Positions 45,484 through 55,935 of a stretch of 64,000 nucleotides of DNA are shown here, piece by piece (position 1 is the stretch's first letter; the number at the start of each line of letters is the position of its first letter). The DNA is from Dendrophyllia cribrosa (lineage: Eukaryota > Cnidaria > Anthozoa > Scleractinia > Dendrophylliidae), in assembly GCA_024195265.1 (NCBI GenBank), contig JAJLRJ010000007.1, forward strand, positions 10,655,828-10,719,827, written 5' to 3'. Position numbers and translations under genes: made by a program. The notes beneath the pieces are model-generated. The model was not told the origin of the DNA. It ran no database searches and saw only the letters and a list, made by a program, of their open reading frames with translations.

Positions 45484-45695
45484 CACCCTTTAACTCCCAG
45501 AGTGCCAAAGAACAAAATTCAAGAAAAATCGCCAATTTCTTTTCTGTAAAATATCGAAGAACAAATGGTGCCATGCAAAAGTACTGCCAAAGAGGTTTCA
45601 TTTGAGTGGTCACACCATAGGATTTCGTCGACAGACTCAAAAGTTAGAACTACACTATGTGTCTCCATAATTGACTCTGGGAGTGAAAGGACTAA
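45484..45695 (-). mobile_element. CCCTTTCACTCCCAGAG MITE, copy
   Basis: CACCCTTTAACTCCCAGAGT at the left and ACTCTGGGAGTGAAAGGACT at the right, with GTGCCATGCAAAAGTACTGC and GACTCAAAAGTTAGAACTAC inside. Confidence 0.87.
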
Positions 45696-46297
45696 GATTT
45701 GTAGCCTCAAGACTCGTCCCTTAATGTTGCATTATACTTATTGAGAGATGTATTTAAATATTGTAAAGTTATTGTTTTTATAGCAACAATCTTATTCTAG
45801 CTTAAGTTTTTACATCAATTGATTTGCTCATGATAAAATTTATAGTCTGGGAGGGGAGCATTGAGGTGTTTGTGCTAGTAAGGGTGGGGTGGGAGGGTAT
45901 GGATTATGGTCTGTCTTATTTTTAAGAAAGAAATGTACAAATGGTGCAATAGTTTTTTACTTCTCCATGAGTAGATTTTGTAGAACAAAGTTATAGAATA
46001 AAACATGGTACTTGATCTTGTTTCACTTTTATCCAAGGGATGTGTAAAAAAATTTAATGTACAAAATTGATGTGATAAAACGAGAAAAAGGATATTATTC
46101 CAAAATCTGTTTTGTAGCTATCTCAGTAAAATAATTATTTTATCCTATACATACCAACACGTAATGTAGCTTATCTTCACTGGTGAGAAACATACAGGAG
46201 TCACACTGACTTTTTTTAAGGGAAATAAACATAAATTATAAATAAAAAAAGATAAATAAATAATTAAACACATCAATGGTTCACCAAACTAATTAAT

Positions 46298-46855
46298 AAT
46301 ATTTATTCATGTATCAAATTATTCACAGTTATCGCGTTCAAAGAACGCAATTCTAATTTCGTGTTGGTTGTCCTGTGGTTTATGTGCAGTAACATTTGAG
46401 ATTTCTTGGTAGACGGTCTTCCAAATGGTCGCCCCTATTGTTTTTTTTTTCAGGGGCTCATTTCCGCCGGAAGTTCCTTCGAATGCGTCTCCATAATCTC
46501 CGAAAAATTTTGTATCAAAATTTAGGTTTGGGATTAATATTATTGAAATCCAAATAACACCGTTAATACAAATAGTGTTCATTATTTTCTAAAATGTTTA
46601 CGGTTGAAGATTGTTCATTTGCAGACTAAAAACTTAATTCTATTAAAAAGAATAAAAGGGAAGGTTGATCTGTTACAAGATATAATTTTGATGACAAATG
46701 CAGGACATTTGATTGAAAAGTACTATTTATACCAACAATAATTGACTCGGAAATTATGGAGTCAAGATACAACATTCAGACACTGGCTCGGGTCAAATTT
46801 AATTGAGTTGCTGCATGCAGTTATTGACAAATATTTTGATTGCAAGTTGCAAGTG

Positions 46856-46896
<41 letters not shown>

Positions 46897-48143
46897 ATTA
46901 TTATTATTATTATTAAATTTGGGGTTAATTATCACTAAAAATGAAGTGTGATTATATCACATTTTAGATTTTCATAATATTTATTCATGTATCAAATTAT
47001 TCACAGTTATCGCGTTCAAAGAACGCAATTCTAATTTCGTGTTGGTTGTCCTGTGGTTTATGTGCAGTAAAATTTGAGATTTCTTGGTAGACGGTCTTCC
47101 AAATGGCCGCCCCTATTGTTTTTTTTTCAGGGGCTCATTTCCGCCGGAAGTTCCTTCGAACGCGTCTCCATAATCTCCGATTACTGCTAGTTTACGTAAT
47201 GTTTAAGAATCGAGCAAGGCATTTCTTGTTAAGGTACTCTGATGATGAAGACAGGGTTAAGTGTATCAATGGAATATCTGGTGTAATAATAGTTGGTTCA
47301 TATAAACTATACAGGTTCTTTTTATTAGTATAAATGCAATTTGTTTTTAAATAGAATTACATCCATAGTTATTATAACCTACAAAGTTAAATAAACGACT
47401 TTTAAATAGATACTTAAATTATACATAATGATAACAATAAAATAAATAAATAAACCTAAAGGTGTGACTGTCATTGATTAAATGATCAAAGATGATATTT
47501 TTAGGTAATAAAGCTCAAATGCGCCATAAATGAGAGAAAGGACGTTTTTCTGTTCTTCTTTCTAAGATTAAAAAAAGCTTGGTGCAATGGGCAGAATTTT
47601 CCAATATTGTAATAAATGAAAACTTCATAATGAACAATAAATTAACCTGATTTTAATTTGAATTGTTTAAACTGGTATAAAAGATATACAATAATGTACT
47701 AATAAATTACCACCCAAAATGAAATAAACGATTGGTTATAATTGTTGTCGTCTTAGACAGACTTGTGCGTTCTATAAATAAAGGTTATTCATCGAAAAGT
47801 TGTGTAATACGGTTGGGTATTTTAAGGAGTCAGTTTTTATTTTTATTTTTACGAAAAGAAAACCCGAAAAGTAGAAACGACCAGCCCTATTGTACAACTT
47901 TTCGCAGAATAGATTGTTTATCACACGACAGTCATGTTCTCCCAGATCTCTAGCGCGCTCAGAAGAGTGTAATCGCGTTCGAAGAACGCAATCCTAATTT
48001 CGTGTTGGTTTTCCTGTGGTTTATGTGCAGTAAAATTTGAGATTCTTCCAAATGGCCGTTCCTATTTTTTTTTTTTTTTCAGGGGCTCATTTCCGCCGGA
48101 AATTCCTTCGAACGTGTCTCCATAATCTGTGATTACTGCTAGT
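46298..48143 (+). repeat. Three direct copies of a roughly 190-bp sequence
   Basis: Copies at 46298-46502, 46976-47190 and 47970-48143 share TCGCGTTCAAAGAACGCAAT, TCTAATTTCGTGTTGGTTGT, CTGTGGTTTATGTGCAGTAA and TCAGGGGCTCATTTCCGCCG. The first two are nearly identical. Spacings are about 680 and 970 bp. The sequence between copies is AT-rich, with a (TTA)n run at 46857-46914. Confidence 0.85.
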
Positions 48144-48149
48144 AATATA

Positions 48150-48205
48150 TATATATAGATGGACTGTGCCTAACAGCGGAGCTCTCTGAACAGAAAGCTG
48201 ATCAA
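48150..48205. mobile_element. Element end CTAACAGCGGAGCTCTC
   Basis: AGATGGACTGTGCCTAACAG-CGGAGCTCTCTGAACAGAAAGC matches the left end of the element at 59553. Only this end is seen here. Confidence 0.6.
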
Positions 48206-48437
48206 TAAGAACATTTAATTTTTGGGCTGAGGCTCAGCTGGGGCAGCACGTTCTTATTTTTTGGCGATTTGAGCCTGAAAACGTTCTTAGCACGTTCTTA
48301 GGATAAATGATAGAGCAGTTCAGTAAATTATAGTCATGAATAAGAAGAGAGAATTATAAGAAAAGTTCCTCCAAATTTGCCAATTATTAGACATGCTTGC
48401 TAGTATAAAATGGAAAAAAAACTTGTATACGTTTCTT

Positions 48438-48850
48438 AAGGCGGGGCTCTACCTGAATGCCATGTTTCCGCCACTTAACATGGCTTTAATGGAAATATCT
48501 CGTTCACGTTTCAAGCAATCCAAAAACCCTTCGCTCATTACATGAATCTATGTTGTGGGATGTTTTGTAAATTTTTGGGTGATTTTTGGGTATTTGGGGA
48601 AGGAAACAGTTTTTCTCAAAGGATTGGTAAAATTTAGAGAAATAAGAAATATTGAAGATTTAGTGAAGTTTTAAAATTAGAATTTGTAGTTAATAATTAA
48701 TAGACGGACACCAAGTTAGTCCACTAGCAACCTGGGGTGCTCTTAGGTGGGTATCAACTGTCTGTTGGTGTTCCAAAAATCATTTTCTTTCTCCTATCCC
48801 TTCTTTAAACCTCTTCAAATTTCACTCAAATTCAGGTAGACCCCCGCCTT
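48438..48850 (+). mobile_element. TTAAGGCGGGG MITE, complete copy
   Basis: TTAAGGCGGGGCTCTACCTG (from 48437) is mirrored by CAGGTAGACCCCCGCCTTAA. TTAA at both edges fits a TTAA target duplication. The inside has GGACACCAAGTTAGTCCACT and AACCTGGGGTGCTCTTAGGT. Partial relatives at 1293 and 9633. Confidence 0.9.
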
Positions 48851-49094
48851 AACTCATTTGTAAAACATGGTAAATAGACTTTTTTAACTAAATCCCAGCC
48901 TGGGTACGTTCTTGGCACGTTCTTAAATTTCAGGCCAATCTAAGCCTCGACGATCTCTTATAAATATAAAAAAGAGTGTATTGAAGGAGTCATCTTTGCA
49001 CTCGTTTTGGTGCATATTCGCACTTTAAAATGCAATGCAAATAATAAAACCATTATCAATGTGTGAGACAGACCCGGGTTTTTCAAACACAGTA

Positions 49095-49646
49095 TTAAAA
49101 TGCACATGAAGTGAAATTTCACTACGTTTTGTCAATTTAGGGTTTTGTGTTGTTTATATCACCTTTATTTCATTTTCAATCGTCTTTCTCTTTTGCGCGA
49201 AGAGGATCCACTATTTTTTAGCAGTTTGAATTGAAAACTCCCGCTGGGGCCTGAAATTTGCGTCATTTTCAGCGCAGCCAAAAAGGTATTTTTGACGTCA
49301 TTCGGGTGTTCGATCACAACAAAACATAACGAAGAAGAAGACGAATCCGGGGCTAAAATACGCGTTGCTTTCAGTCATATTTAATCGAAATAATCCTTCC
49401 ACAAGTTGCCAAAACTCCGCTGCAAAACGAGTGACGCACTCAGTTGTAAACACACTAAAGACGTCACTAGAACCCAGGTCTTTGTCTAATACGCCCAACT
49501 TGCGTCGCTTGTTAAACTATGTTCGCGCCAGCTGTTCGCGCCACTTCAAGTGACTTATTTTCCCATCAAAATAATTCTTAAAACGCCAATTTTCAGATTA
49601 CAGAAAAAAAAATGATAGTGAAATTTCACTTCATGCGCACTTTAAA
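49095..49646. mobile_element. TIR element with AGTGAAATTTCACT palindrome at both ends
   Basis: TGCACATGAAGTGAAATTTC at the left is mirrored by GAAATTTCACTTCATGCGCA at the right. About 550 bp, no coding sequence I recognise. Confidence 0.72.
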
Positions 49647-50810
49647 TGCGCAGGTCGTGATTATCCCAATTCCCAAGTGCGTGTACAATCCCTTATTTTT
49701 TTTATGCATATTTTTATTTTCTCTCCTTTGTGCCATCATCATATAAAGCAAAACGGAAACATAGGGCGCTGATCATTATTTTGTCAGAACTTTCCGGCCG
49801 GACCGCTTAATTCGTAAATGTTTGTAAACATTATTTGTCAGAACTGGTCGGCCAGACTGGTGAATTCGGAAACAGTACGCGCCCTAACCTAAACAGGGGC
49901 GCTTTCCATTTGAATGGAAAAACCGGATAGGACAAATTTGTCCTCAATCAAAACGGAAGTTCCTTTTGCACGGAGTTTCTTTTTCTTTCTTGAAGAGACT
50001 GGGCACTAACGATTTACAACAACAAACATGGCCTTTAATTCATCAAGGAGCATGGCACTAGTGGGACCGCAGCAGATGGAACAGGATTTTCCGATCATTT
50101 CGGCAAAAACGAGAAAAGAGGACTACCTCTGAAGTATTCCTTTTTTTCCGAAAAAATTCCAGTGGAAAGGTATGTTCCATGATTTACCACCGGAACAACC
50201 GGATTTTCCATACAAAAGGAAAGCGCTCCAGGTCCTCAAAAAGCAGCATTCTACCCACAAACTGGTAATGTCTGACTGGAAACTCATACCCAGATCTTCC
50301 ACGGTCAGTACAGTATCGATATTGAAAACGGTGCGCGAAGCACATTTTTATGATAAAGATATTAGACAAAAAGTTATACATGACGTCAAAACTAACTACT
50401 TGAATTATGATTTGTTAAAATTATGTTTCTATTCGGATATTTGTCATTTCCTTTCATTTGCAGAAAACTAGGTTATTTTAGAAACCTTTGAATGCAAATG
50501 TCCACTCGTTTTGCCGAATCTTTAATGTAGTGATGCTCGAGCCAGACGCGACATCACTTGCGCTTGCAGTGTTATGAAACGAAAGGTTAGGTATGTGTAA
50601 GAGCCAACTGCGGTCAGTTTAGATTATCATTTGTTTAGCAGATGTGATATTTATTTTTACTATTTTGTTATATCATTATTTTCTATCACATGTATTACTT
50701 AACTGTTATTTAGGCAATGCCATCTCTAAATAGAAATGCTAATAAACTTGTCGTTGTTCATCCTGTGCGCACCTTCCCCTCCCTCATTCTCGCCCCTTTC
50801 AAGGTTTACT

Positions 50811-50856
50811 CACGTGACCCACGTGGGTATTGTTGGCCTCGAGCTGTTATCCAATC
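50811..50856 (+). promoter_or_regulatory. HEXIM upstream region with paired CACGTG E-boxes and a CCAAT box
   Basis: CACGTG occurs at 50811-50816 and 50820-50825, the first inside TCACGTGAC (a USF/TFE-type palindrome), with CCAAT at 50851-50855. They lie about 260-300 bp before the HEXIM ATG in a GC-richer stretch. No TATA box is evident. Promoter function is inferred from motif and position. Confidence 0.45.
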
Positions 50857-51112
50857 AGAAACAACTATAGTAGGTCACATGTTCGATGAATGACAACAAA
50901 TCGTGGTGAAAATAACACGACCCGTTTCATCAACTCAGTAGGTCGGCGAAAGGGATGAGAGGTGATAGCGTGTTTTTATGAGGGTGTAGAAAAAAAAAAA
51001 ACGCTTGTATTTTCCTCGGCGTAGGCGTTAAACACTGTTTGTTCGTTCAAGATAGTGAAGATCATCTGCGAAGTGGCCACGAGCAGAAAGGAAGCCGTGT
51101 TTTAAACCGGTT

Positions 51113-52090
51113 ATGACAGAACAAGTTGATTCTTCGTCAACAGCATCGTCCGCCACAGCGGACGGGAGCCGAGCGCCAAGTCGGACGATAGAAGGTGATG
51201 GCAATGAAGGGGACGATGAACGGACTAGTGGACAGAGTGCAGGAGAGGCAGGTGATATAGAATCTTTAACGCAGAAAAAAGACACCAGAGAAGGTGAAAG
51301 CAGTTTACCTGTTATGACAGCACAGCCAGCGAACGCTGACTGGAAACCTTTGCCCATTCGGAAAAAACATCGCCGAGGGTCGAAGCGAAATAATAACAAG
51401 CCTGGCAAAAGATATGTTCCGTATTCAAAACTTTCATGGGAAGAGAAAAAGCAAAGGGACGAAAGAGACACTAAGAGAGCATTTAAACTCCGTGAACAGT
51501 ATATCAACGCGAAAGGACGGCCAACGGCCCCTTACAACACGACTCAGTTTCTAATGGCAGAGCACGATTTAGCAGAACCAGATTTGGGTACTCATGCCCA
51601 TATGCAGTCAGATGGCGAAGAAGAAACTCAAATTAGGAACAGGGTTCCTTCTAATTCCTGTGACGATTCAGATTTCGACGATGATTACAATGAATCCCCT
51701 GAGGACGAAATTTACGAGCAACAGTTCTTCGAGAAGGACTTCACCGAAGCTTATGAACAAGTGCATGTCGAGAATCTGCATTCAATGACCAAAAATGACC
51801 TTGTACGCGAATTTATGCTGCTTGAAGAACGCGTGGAAAACATGGAATTAAAACTCAAAGAGACAGAAGCTATAAGCAATGTTTGCGCGAGAATATCTAG
51901 TGAAAGTTCGCTTCCTGTGGGTTTGAACGGCGACCACAGTGAAGACCTTCGAATTTCGGACTCGAAGACCAAAGAGGAGATATTGATTATTGAACTCCAC
52001 AAACTTCGTAAAGAAAATGAACGCTTGCTGAAAGAAAACGAAGACATGAAAAAACATTGTCTCAAATGCGTCGCTGCTAAAGTCTCGTAA
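51113..52090 (+). CDS. HEXIM1: HEXIM (hexamethylene bisacetamide-inducible) protein, intronless
   Basis: A single open frame of 325 aa. HEXIM dimers bind 7SK snRNA and hold P-TEFb (CDK9-cyclin T) inactive in the nucleus, limiting release of paused RNA polymerase II. The protein has an acidic/Ser-rich N-terminus; a basic RNA-binding patch KKHRRGSKR (84-92) with the family's KHRR core; RYVPYSKLSWEEKK (100-113); the invariant PYNTTQF (140-146), which contacts and inhibits CDK9; an acidic segment (166-203); DFTEAYEQVHVENLHSMTK (209-227), the start of the cyclin-T binding region; and a C-terminal coiled coil with heptads to residue 315. Human HEXIM1 is 359 aa and also single-exon. The start is the first Met of the frame and follows a long leader. 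An AATAAA lies at 52296-52301. Confidence 0.95.
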   Translation: MTEQVDSSSTASSATADGSRAPSRTIEGDGNEGDDERTSGQSAGEAGDIESLTQKKDTREGESSLPVMTAQPANADWKPLPIRKKHRRGSKRNNNKPGKRYVPYSKLSWEEKKQRDERDTKRAFKLREQYINAKGRPTAPYNTTQFLMAEHDLAEPDLGTHAHMQSDGEEETQIRNRVPSNSCDDSDFDDDYNESPEDEIYEQQFFEKDFTEAYEQVHVENLHSMTKNDLVREFMLLEERVENMELKLKETEAISNVCARISSESSLPVGLNGDHSEDLRISDSKTKEEILIIELHKLRKENERLLKENEDMKKHCLKCVAAKVS

Positions 52091-52301
52091 CGCTTACTGT
52101 GACTGATATTATAAACATTACAGACGATTTAAACTTCATCCTCGCAGTACGGGTAAATTTGTGAGTGGTTCAGAAGTGTACACACACTAAAATCGCTGTT
52201 TAGCATAACGTATAGCCTTTAGGGATATCCTAGCCACATTGTCGGAATTTAATATATTGTAAATATAGCAACGAAGGTTTCAGTTTTTAAATTAAAATAA
52301 A
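52091..52301 (+). terminator. HEXIM 3' UTR with polyadenylation signal
   Basis: After the TAA the sequence becomes AT-rich. A canonical AATAAA at 52296-52301 lies about 205 bp downstream and is followed by GT-rich sequence (GTGCTGTGTTAAGTTTG), as expected of a poly(A) site. Confidence 0.5.
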
Positions 52302-55300
52302 ATTCGGCGTGCTGTGTTAAGTTTGTAATTGTGATGAACTTGTATCAGTTTTCATTCTCAGTTCTTTGTTTACGTTTTACGCGCATTTGAAATCACTTCC
52401 CTCATTCCATTGAATAGAGAAGACTTTTCACAATTAATGTTTTATTTATCAATCAAAACAAAGGCGTGAAAAATAAGGAATAACAATTCATTAACACAGA
52501 TGGGTGTAGCTAAAATATATGAGTAGTTCTAGAGTAAAACTACGCATCGTTATTTTCACATGATCGTTGGCGTGGGCCGGTGGACCCACCTCCGATCCGG
52601 AATAATACAAAACACACTTAGAAGCGTGCAGTCCCACTGGCGCTTGCTAAAGAAGATATCGAGAACTGATCTGCTTACTGACAGCGCACCGAAAGTTCAA
52701 TATACAAAGCGCTTCGATGATCAGAAATAATTTCTCGGGCTTTCTGTGTTGGCAGTCAGGGTGTTCATGACAATTTGATTTTAGCAGTCAGCTGACACCC
52801 ACATTAGGATATCCAATTAATGGTCAAATTACTATTTAATTACCGCACTTCGATTTAAACGTTGGATTATATATTTATACAAAGATATTGTGCTATGCAA
52901 GATCATTTTTTTAAATACCATGACTAAATCATTAGAATTTTAATGCAAAGATCTTGCCCTGTGATTTTGTGCTTTGTACCCAGAGGCAGACAGACAATCA
53001 GCATTGAAATTGGCGACTCAAATTTCATTACAGTGTTCACTCTGGGTCATGAAAATAGTTTCCTATTTAATTATTATTTTAGATGTTTCTAAAGGCAAAA
53101 TATCAATTTCGTCTGGACTTTTTTTTGTCCATATTCATTTGTACTTTTCATCACTGGAATATTTGGGAAGTTGATCAATTTCTCCAAAAGATTTTTTCAT
53201 GGAGAAGGGATGTGAGAGGATAAGTTTTGATCAGCACAAAACACAGGTTTAAACTTTTTTCTTTTTTAACTAACATTGTTAGATGTTAACATCATATGTT
53301 GACATCACTTGATATGTTTTGTCTGTGGAACAAAATTTGTTTTCCCAGAAGGGGTACCTCATAGATTTTTAGGTGGACATCTGACACCCAGAGTTCAAAC
53401 TGCATCTTTATTACCGACCGACATGCAAGACTTTTTAATCCCTGCTTTCAGATCTAGCCCCTAAGTTCTGCAGCATTTTAACCCCTTTTCTGGCCATATT
53501 GATCAAAACATCCTTTTAAAATATTTTTTTTTCAGTTTTGGCAAAAAATCTCTCGATCTCTGACTATCAGGAAAAAAACACATGCTTTTTAAGACCAAAA
53601 CAACTTGAAACTACACCTTTTGAGACAACTTGTGTAAATCAATGTCACTTATGCATTGGAGTACTCCCCACCCAGCCCCACCAATGACATATAAATTCCC
53701 CTTATTGCAGTTAGTGGTCTTTGTACATTCCTTTCAGCACTAGCTGAAGAAGTTTAGACATCCAGATATCATGCAATGACATCACAATGAGTCAGTAGAA
53801 CTGCATTTTAGTAAGCAAGTGCTGGACTTCAAAAAATTGTCTTTTATTGCCAAAGAATGCCTGAACTGAAGGCTAGCCATCTCTGTAAGCCTCTCAAAAA
53901 TGAGTATTATTGAATGTTTTTCTGCAAAGGGCATCAATACAGTGTAAACCAGTTTGAAGAAATGTTTGTTTAATATTGATATTTTTAATGTTTTGTTGTT
54001 TAGGCACCAAAAAACAATATGCACAATTCAATAAGGTATTACACAGCTGCTGTTCAGTAGCTTACAGTGTTTTTGGAAACGTTCCAAGAAAAAAAAAAAG
54101 AATACCAATTCCATATTACAATGATAAGGACAATGTAAAAGAGATGAAAATGGACTTCTAGTTAATTATTTAAAACTAAATAAATTAACTGATTTCTACA
54201 TTGATCTTGCTTTTAAATAAGTTCGTATGTACACAGCATGAAATCAAGTTGCATGATACAACCTTAGAACACAATATAGTAAAAACATCCTATGGGGTGC
54301 TTTCATTTACAGACAAAATAATTATTGCACCCTTTTGAAAAAATAATTTATGCAATAATAGGCACACATTAAAACAGAGACGGATTAAGTGCTGATCTTG
54401 TTTTATTATGTAGCTGCAATCAGGCCATAATGTATAGCTTAGTATACCCGTTTTGTACAGTGGTTTGAACACATGCCATGTGTTGGATATTGTATGAATC
54501 ACATAACTTCAGATAATACCATTGTGGTTGGCTCAGTATATTTAATACTCTATTTACCCTTTCACTACCAACAGCAGTCAAAATCAATGTTCATGAAAAA
54601 TGCCAAACTATATCTTGTATGAATTTGAAAAGCAAAGAGCGCCATTAGAAAGTACTGCTGAAGAGATTTCATTTGAATGGTCACACTGTAGGATTTTATT
54701 CACAGACTTAAATTTAGGACTTAAAATTTAACTCTGGTTTAATATTGCTTGTTGTCCATCTAAGCTGTAAGCAATACTGGCCAAGATCAACACCAGACAA
54801 ACAACTTAAAGGTGCTATGTCACCTATGTTTAGTGTTTCTATAACCCACCAAAAATCAACATTCAAGAAAAATCCCAAATTTCATTTTGTAAAAATATTG
54901 AAAAACAAATGGTACCATGCAAAAGTATTGCTGAAGAGGTTTCATTTGGATAGACCATAGGATTGGATTGGATTTGACCATAGGATTTCATCCACAGACT
55001 CAAAAGTTAGAACTGCACTACATGTCCCTAGGAAAGGGTTAAAAAGACACATTTGTATCAATGGGAACACAAAAATAATTGTCCAGTTTTGTTTAAAATT
55101 AGTCTACAAGTGCACTGTAACCATTTTTTACACTTTTATCCCCAATTTTCTTCCAGAAGTAGTGGGGAGACATTGTTTATGTGTCAAGATAATTCATCTT
55201 TGGTGATCATATTCTTAACTGATTGAATAAGCATTGATATTTAATTATAAGGAGAAATTTGATCTTGATCACTGCTGGGGCTTAAAATGTTCCTTTACAT

Positions 55301-55708
55301 TTTCTGATGTCTCTCCTTATGAGAATATCACTGAATGGTGATAGCATGGTCTTTATGTGCAGTAACAACTGCGTCCACATCTGCAAATCCATATTTTGCG
55401 CATGGCTGACATCATTTTTCTTTGACCCAAAAGGACCAACAACATGCTGATGGGGCCACTGATTTGTGCAGTCAGGCATCAAAAACTAGCTCCTCGTCAA
55501 CCAAAGTGAAAAACATTATTTTGCTCTGATGAAGGTCACTTCTCGAATATTGTCAGCTTTCAACCTGAGTGTTTGTTACTTGCTCGCTAAGCCGCAACAG
55601 GGTACACTATCTTTCTTTCTCCTATCCATGCTTCTATACATATTTCATTCACAAACTTTGTGATTACATTGCCAGATTCCACTTCATAGTCTTTACAGCT
55701 TATAACTT
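52302..55708. other. Intergenic region between HEXIM and LEO1 (tail to tail)
   Basis: Apart from the MITE copies at 54553-55042 and a repeat similar to 23646 near 55050-55290, I see no exon, RNA gene or element from 52.3 to 54.5 kb. Confidence 0.6.
54553..55042 (-). mobile_element. Two neighbouring CCCTTTCACTCCCAGAG MITE copies
   Basis: First copy 54553-54735 (ACCCTTTCACTACC, GTACTGCTGAAGAGATTTCA, TGAATGGTCACACTGTAGGA). Second copy 54838-55042 (TACCATGCAAAAGTATTGCT, CATCCACAGACTCAAAAGTT, ends AGGAAAGGGTTAA) with a small inner duplication of GACCATAGGATT. Confidence 0.8.
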
Positions 55709-55935
55709 TTAATCACTGTCTTCGTCACTTTCAACAATCTGGCGACTCTTTTTCTTCTTTCTTTGTGAGCCTCCTTCTTCACTATTTGTCCTCTTTCTGC
55801 TGTCAAGTTTGTCATCTTCTGATTCAATGCCTTCCTTAGCATTCATTAGTCTTTCCTTATCTTCCTCCTCTTCATCACTTTCCAATCCTCTAGCACCTTC
55901 ACTTTCAACCTCCTCATCTGATTCACTACCAAATC
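55709..55935 (-). CDS. LEO1: LEO1 exon 7: acidic tail and stop
   Basis: Completes the Gly codon and reads [20 protein letters not shown], with a later basic patch (QRKKKKSRQ) and ends [12 protein letters not shown]. This mix of acidic runs and a Lys cluster matches the C-terminus of human LEO1. I could not find a clear poly(A) signal in the next 500 bp. Confidence 0.9.

Larger units (their letters stand above)
43102..50810. other. Intergenic region between SRCIN1-like gene and HEXIM
   Basis: Holds the TIR elements and direct repeats listed between 43360 and 49646. The part 45.7-46.3 kb and 48.9-49.1 kb shows nothing. The part 49.7-50.5 kb has short reading frames of unknown status (see findings). 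Confidence 0.6.

Noticed and set aside
46298..47190. Long terminal repeats of a retrotransposon
   Set aside because: The two near-identical direct repeats lack TG...CA ends, a primer-binding site and any coding sequence between them.
51028..51507. Minus-strand frame of 159 codons at the HEXIM locus
   Set aside because: Antisense shadow of the HEXIM coding region, which has clear family motifs on the plus strand.
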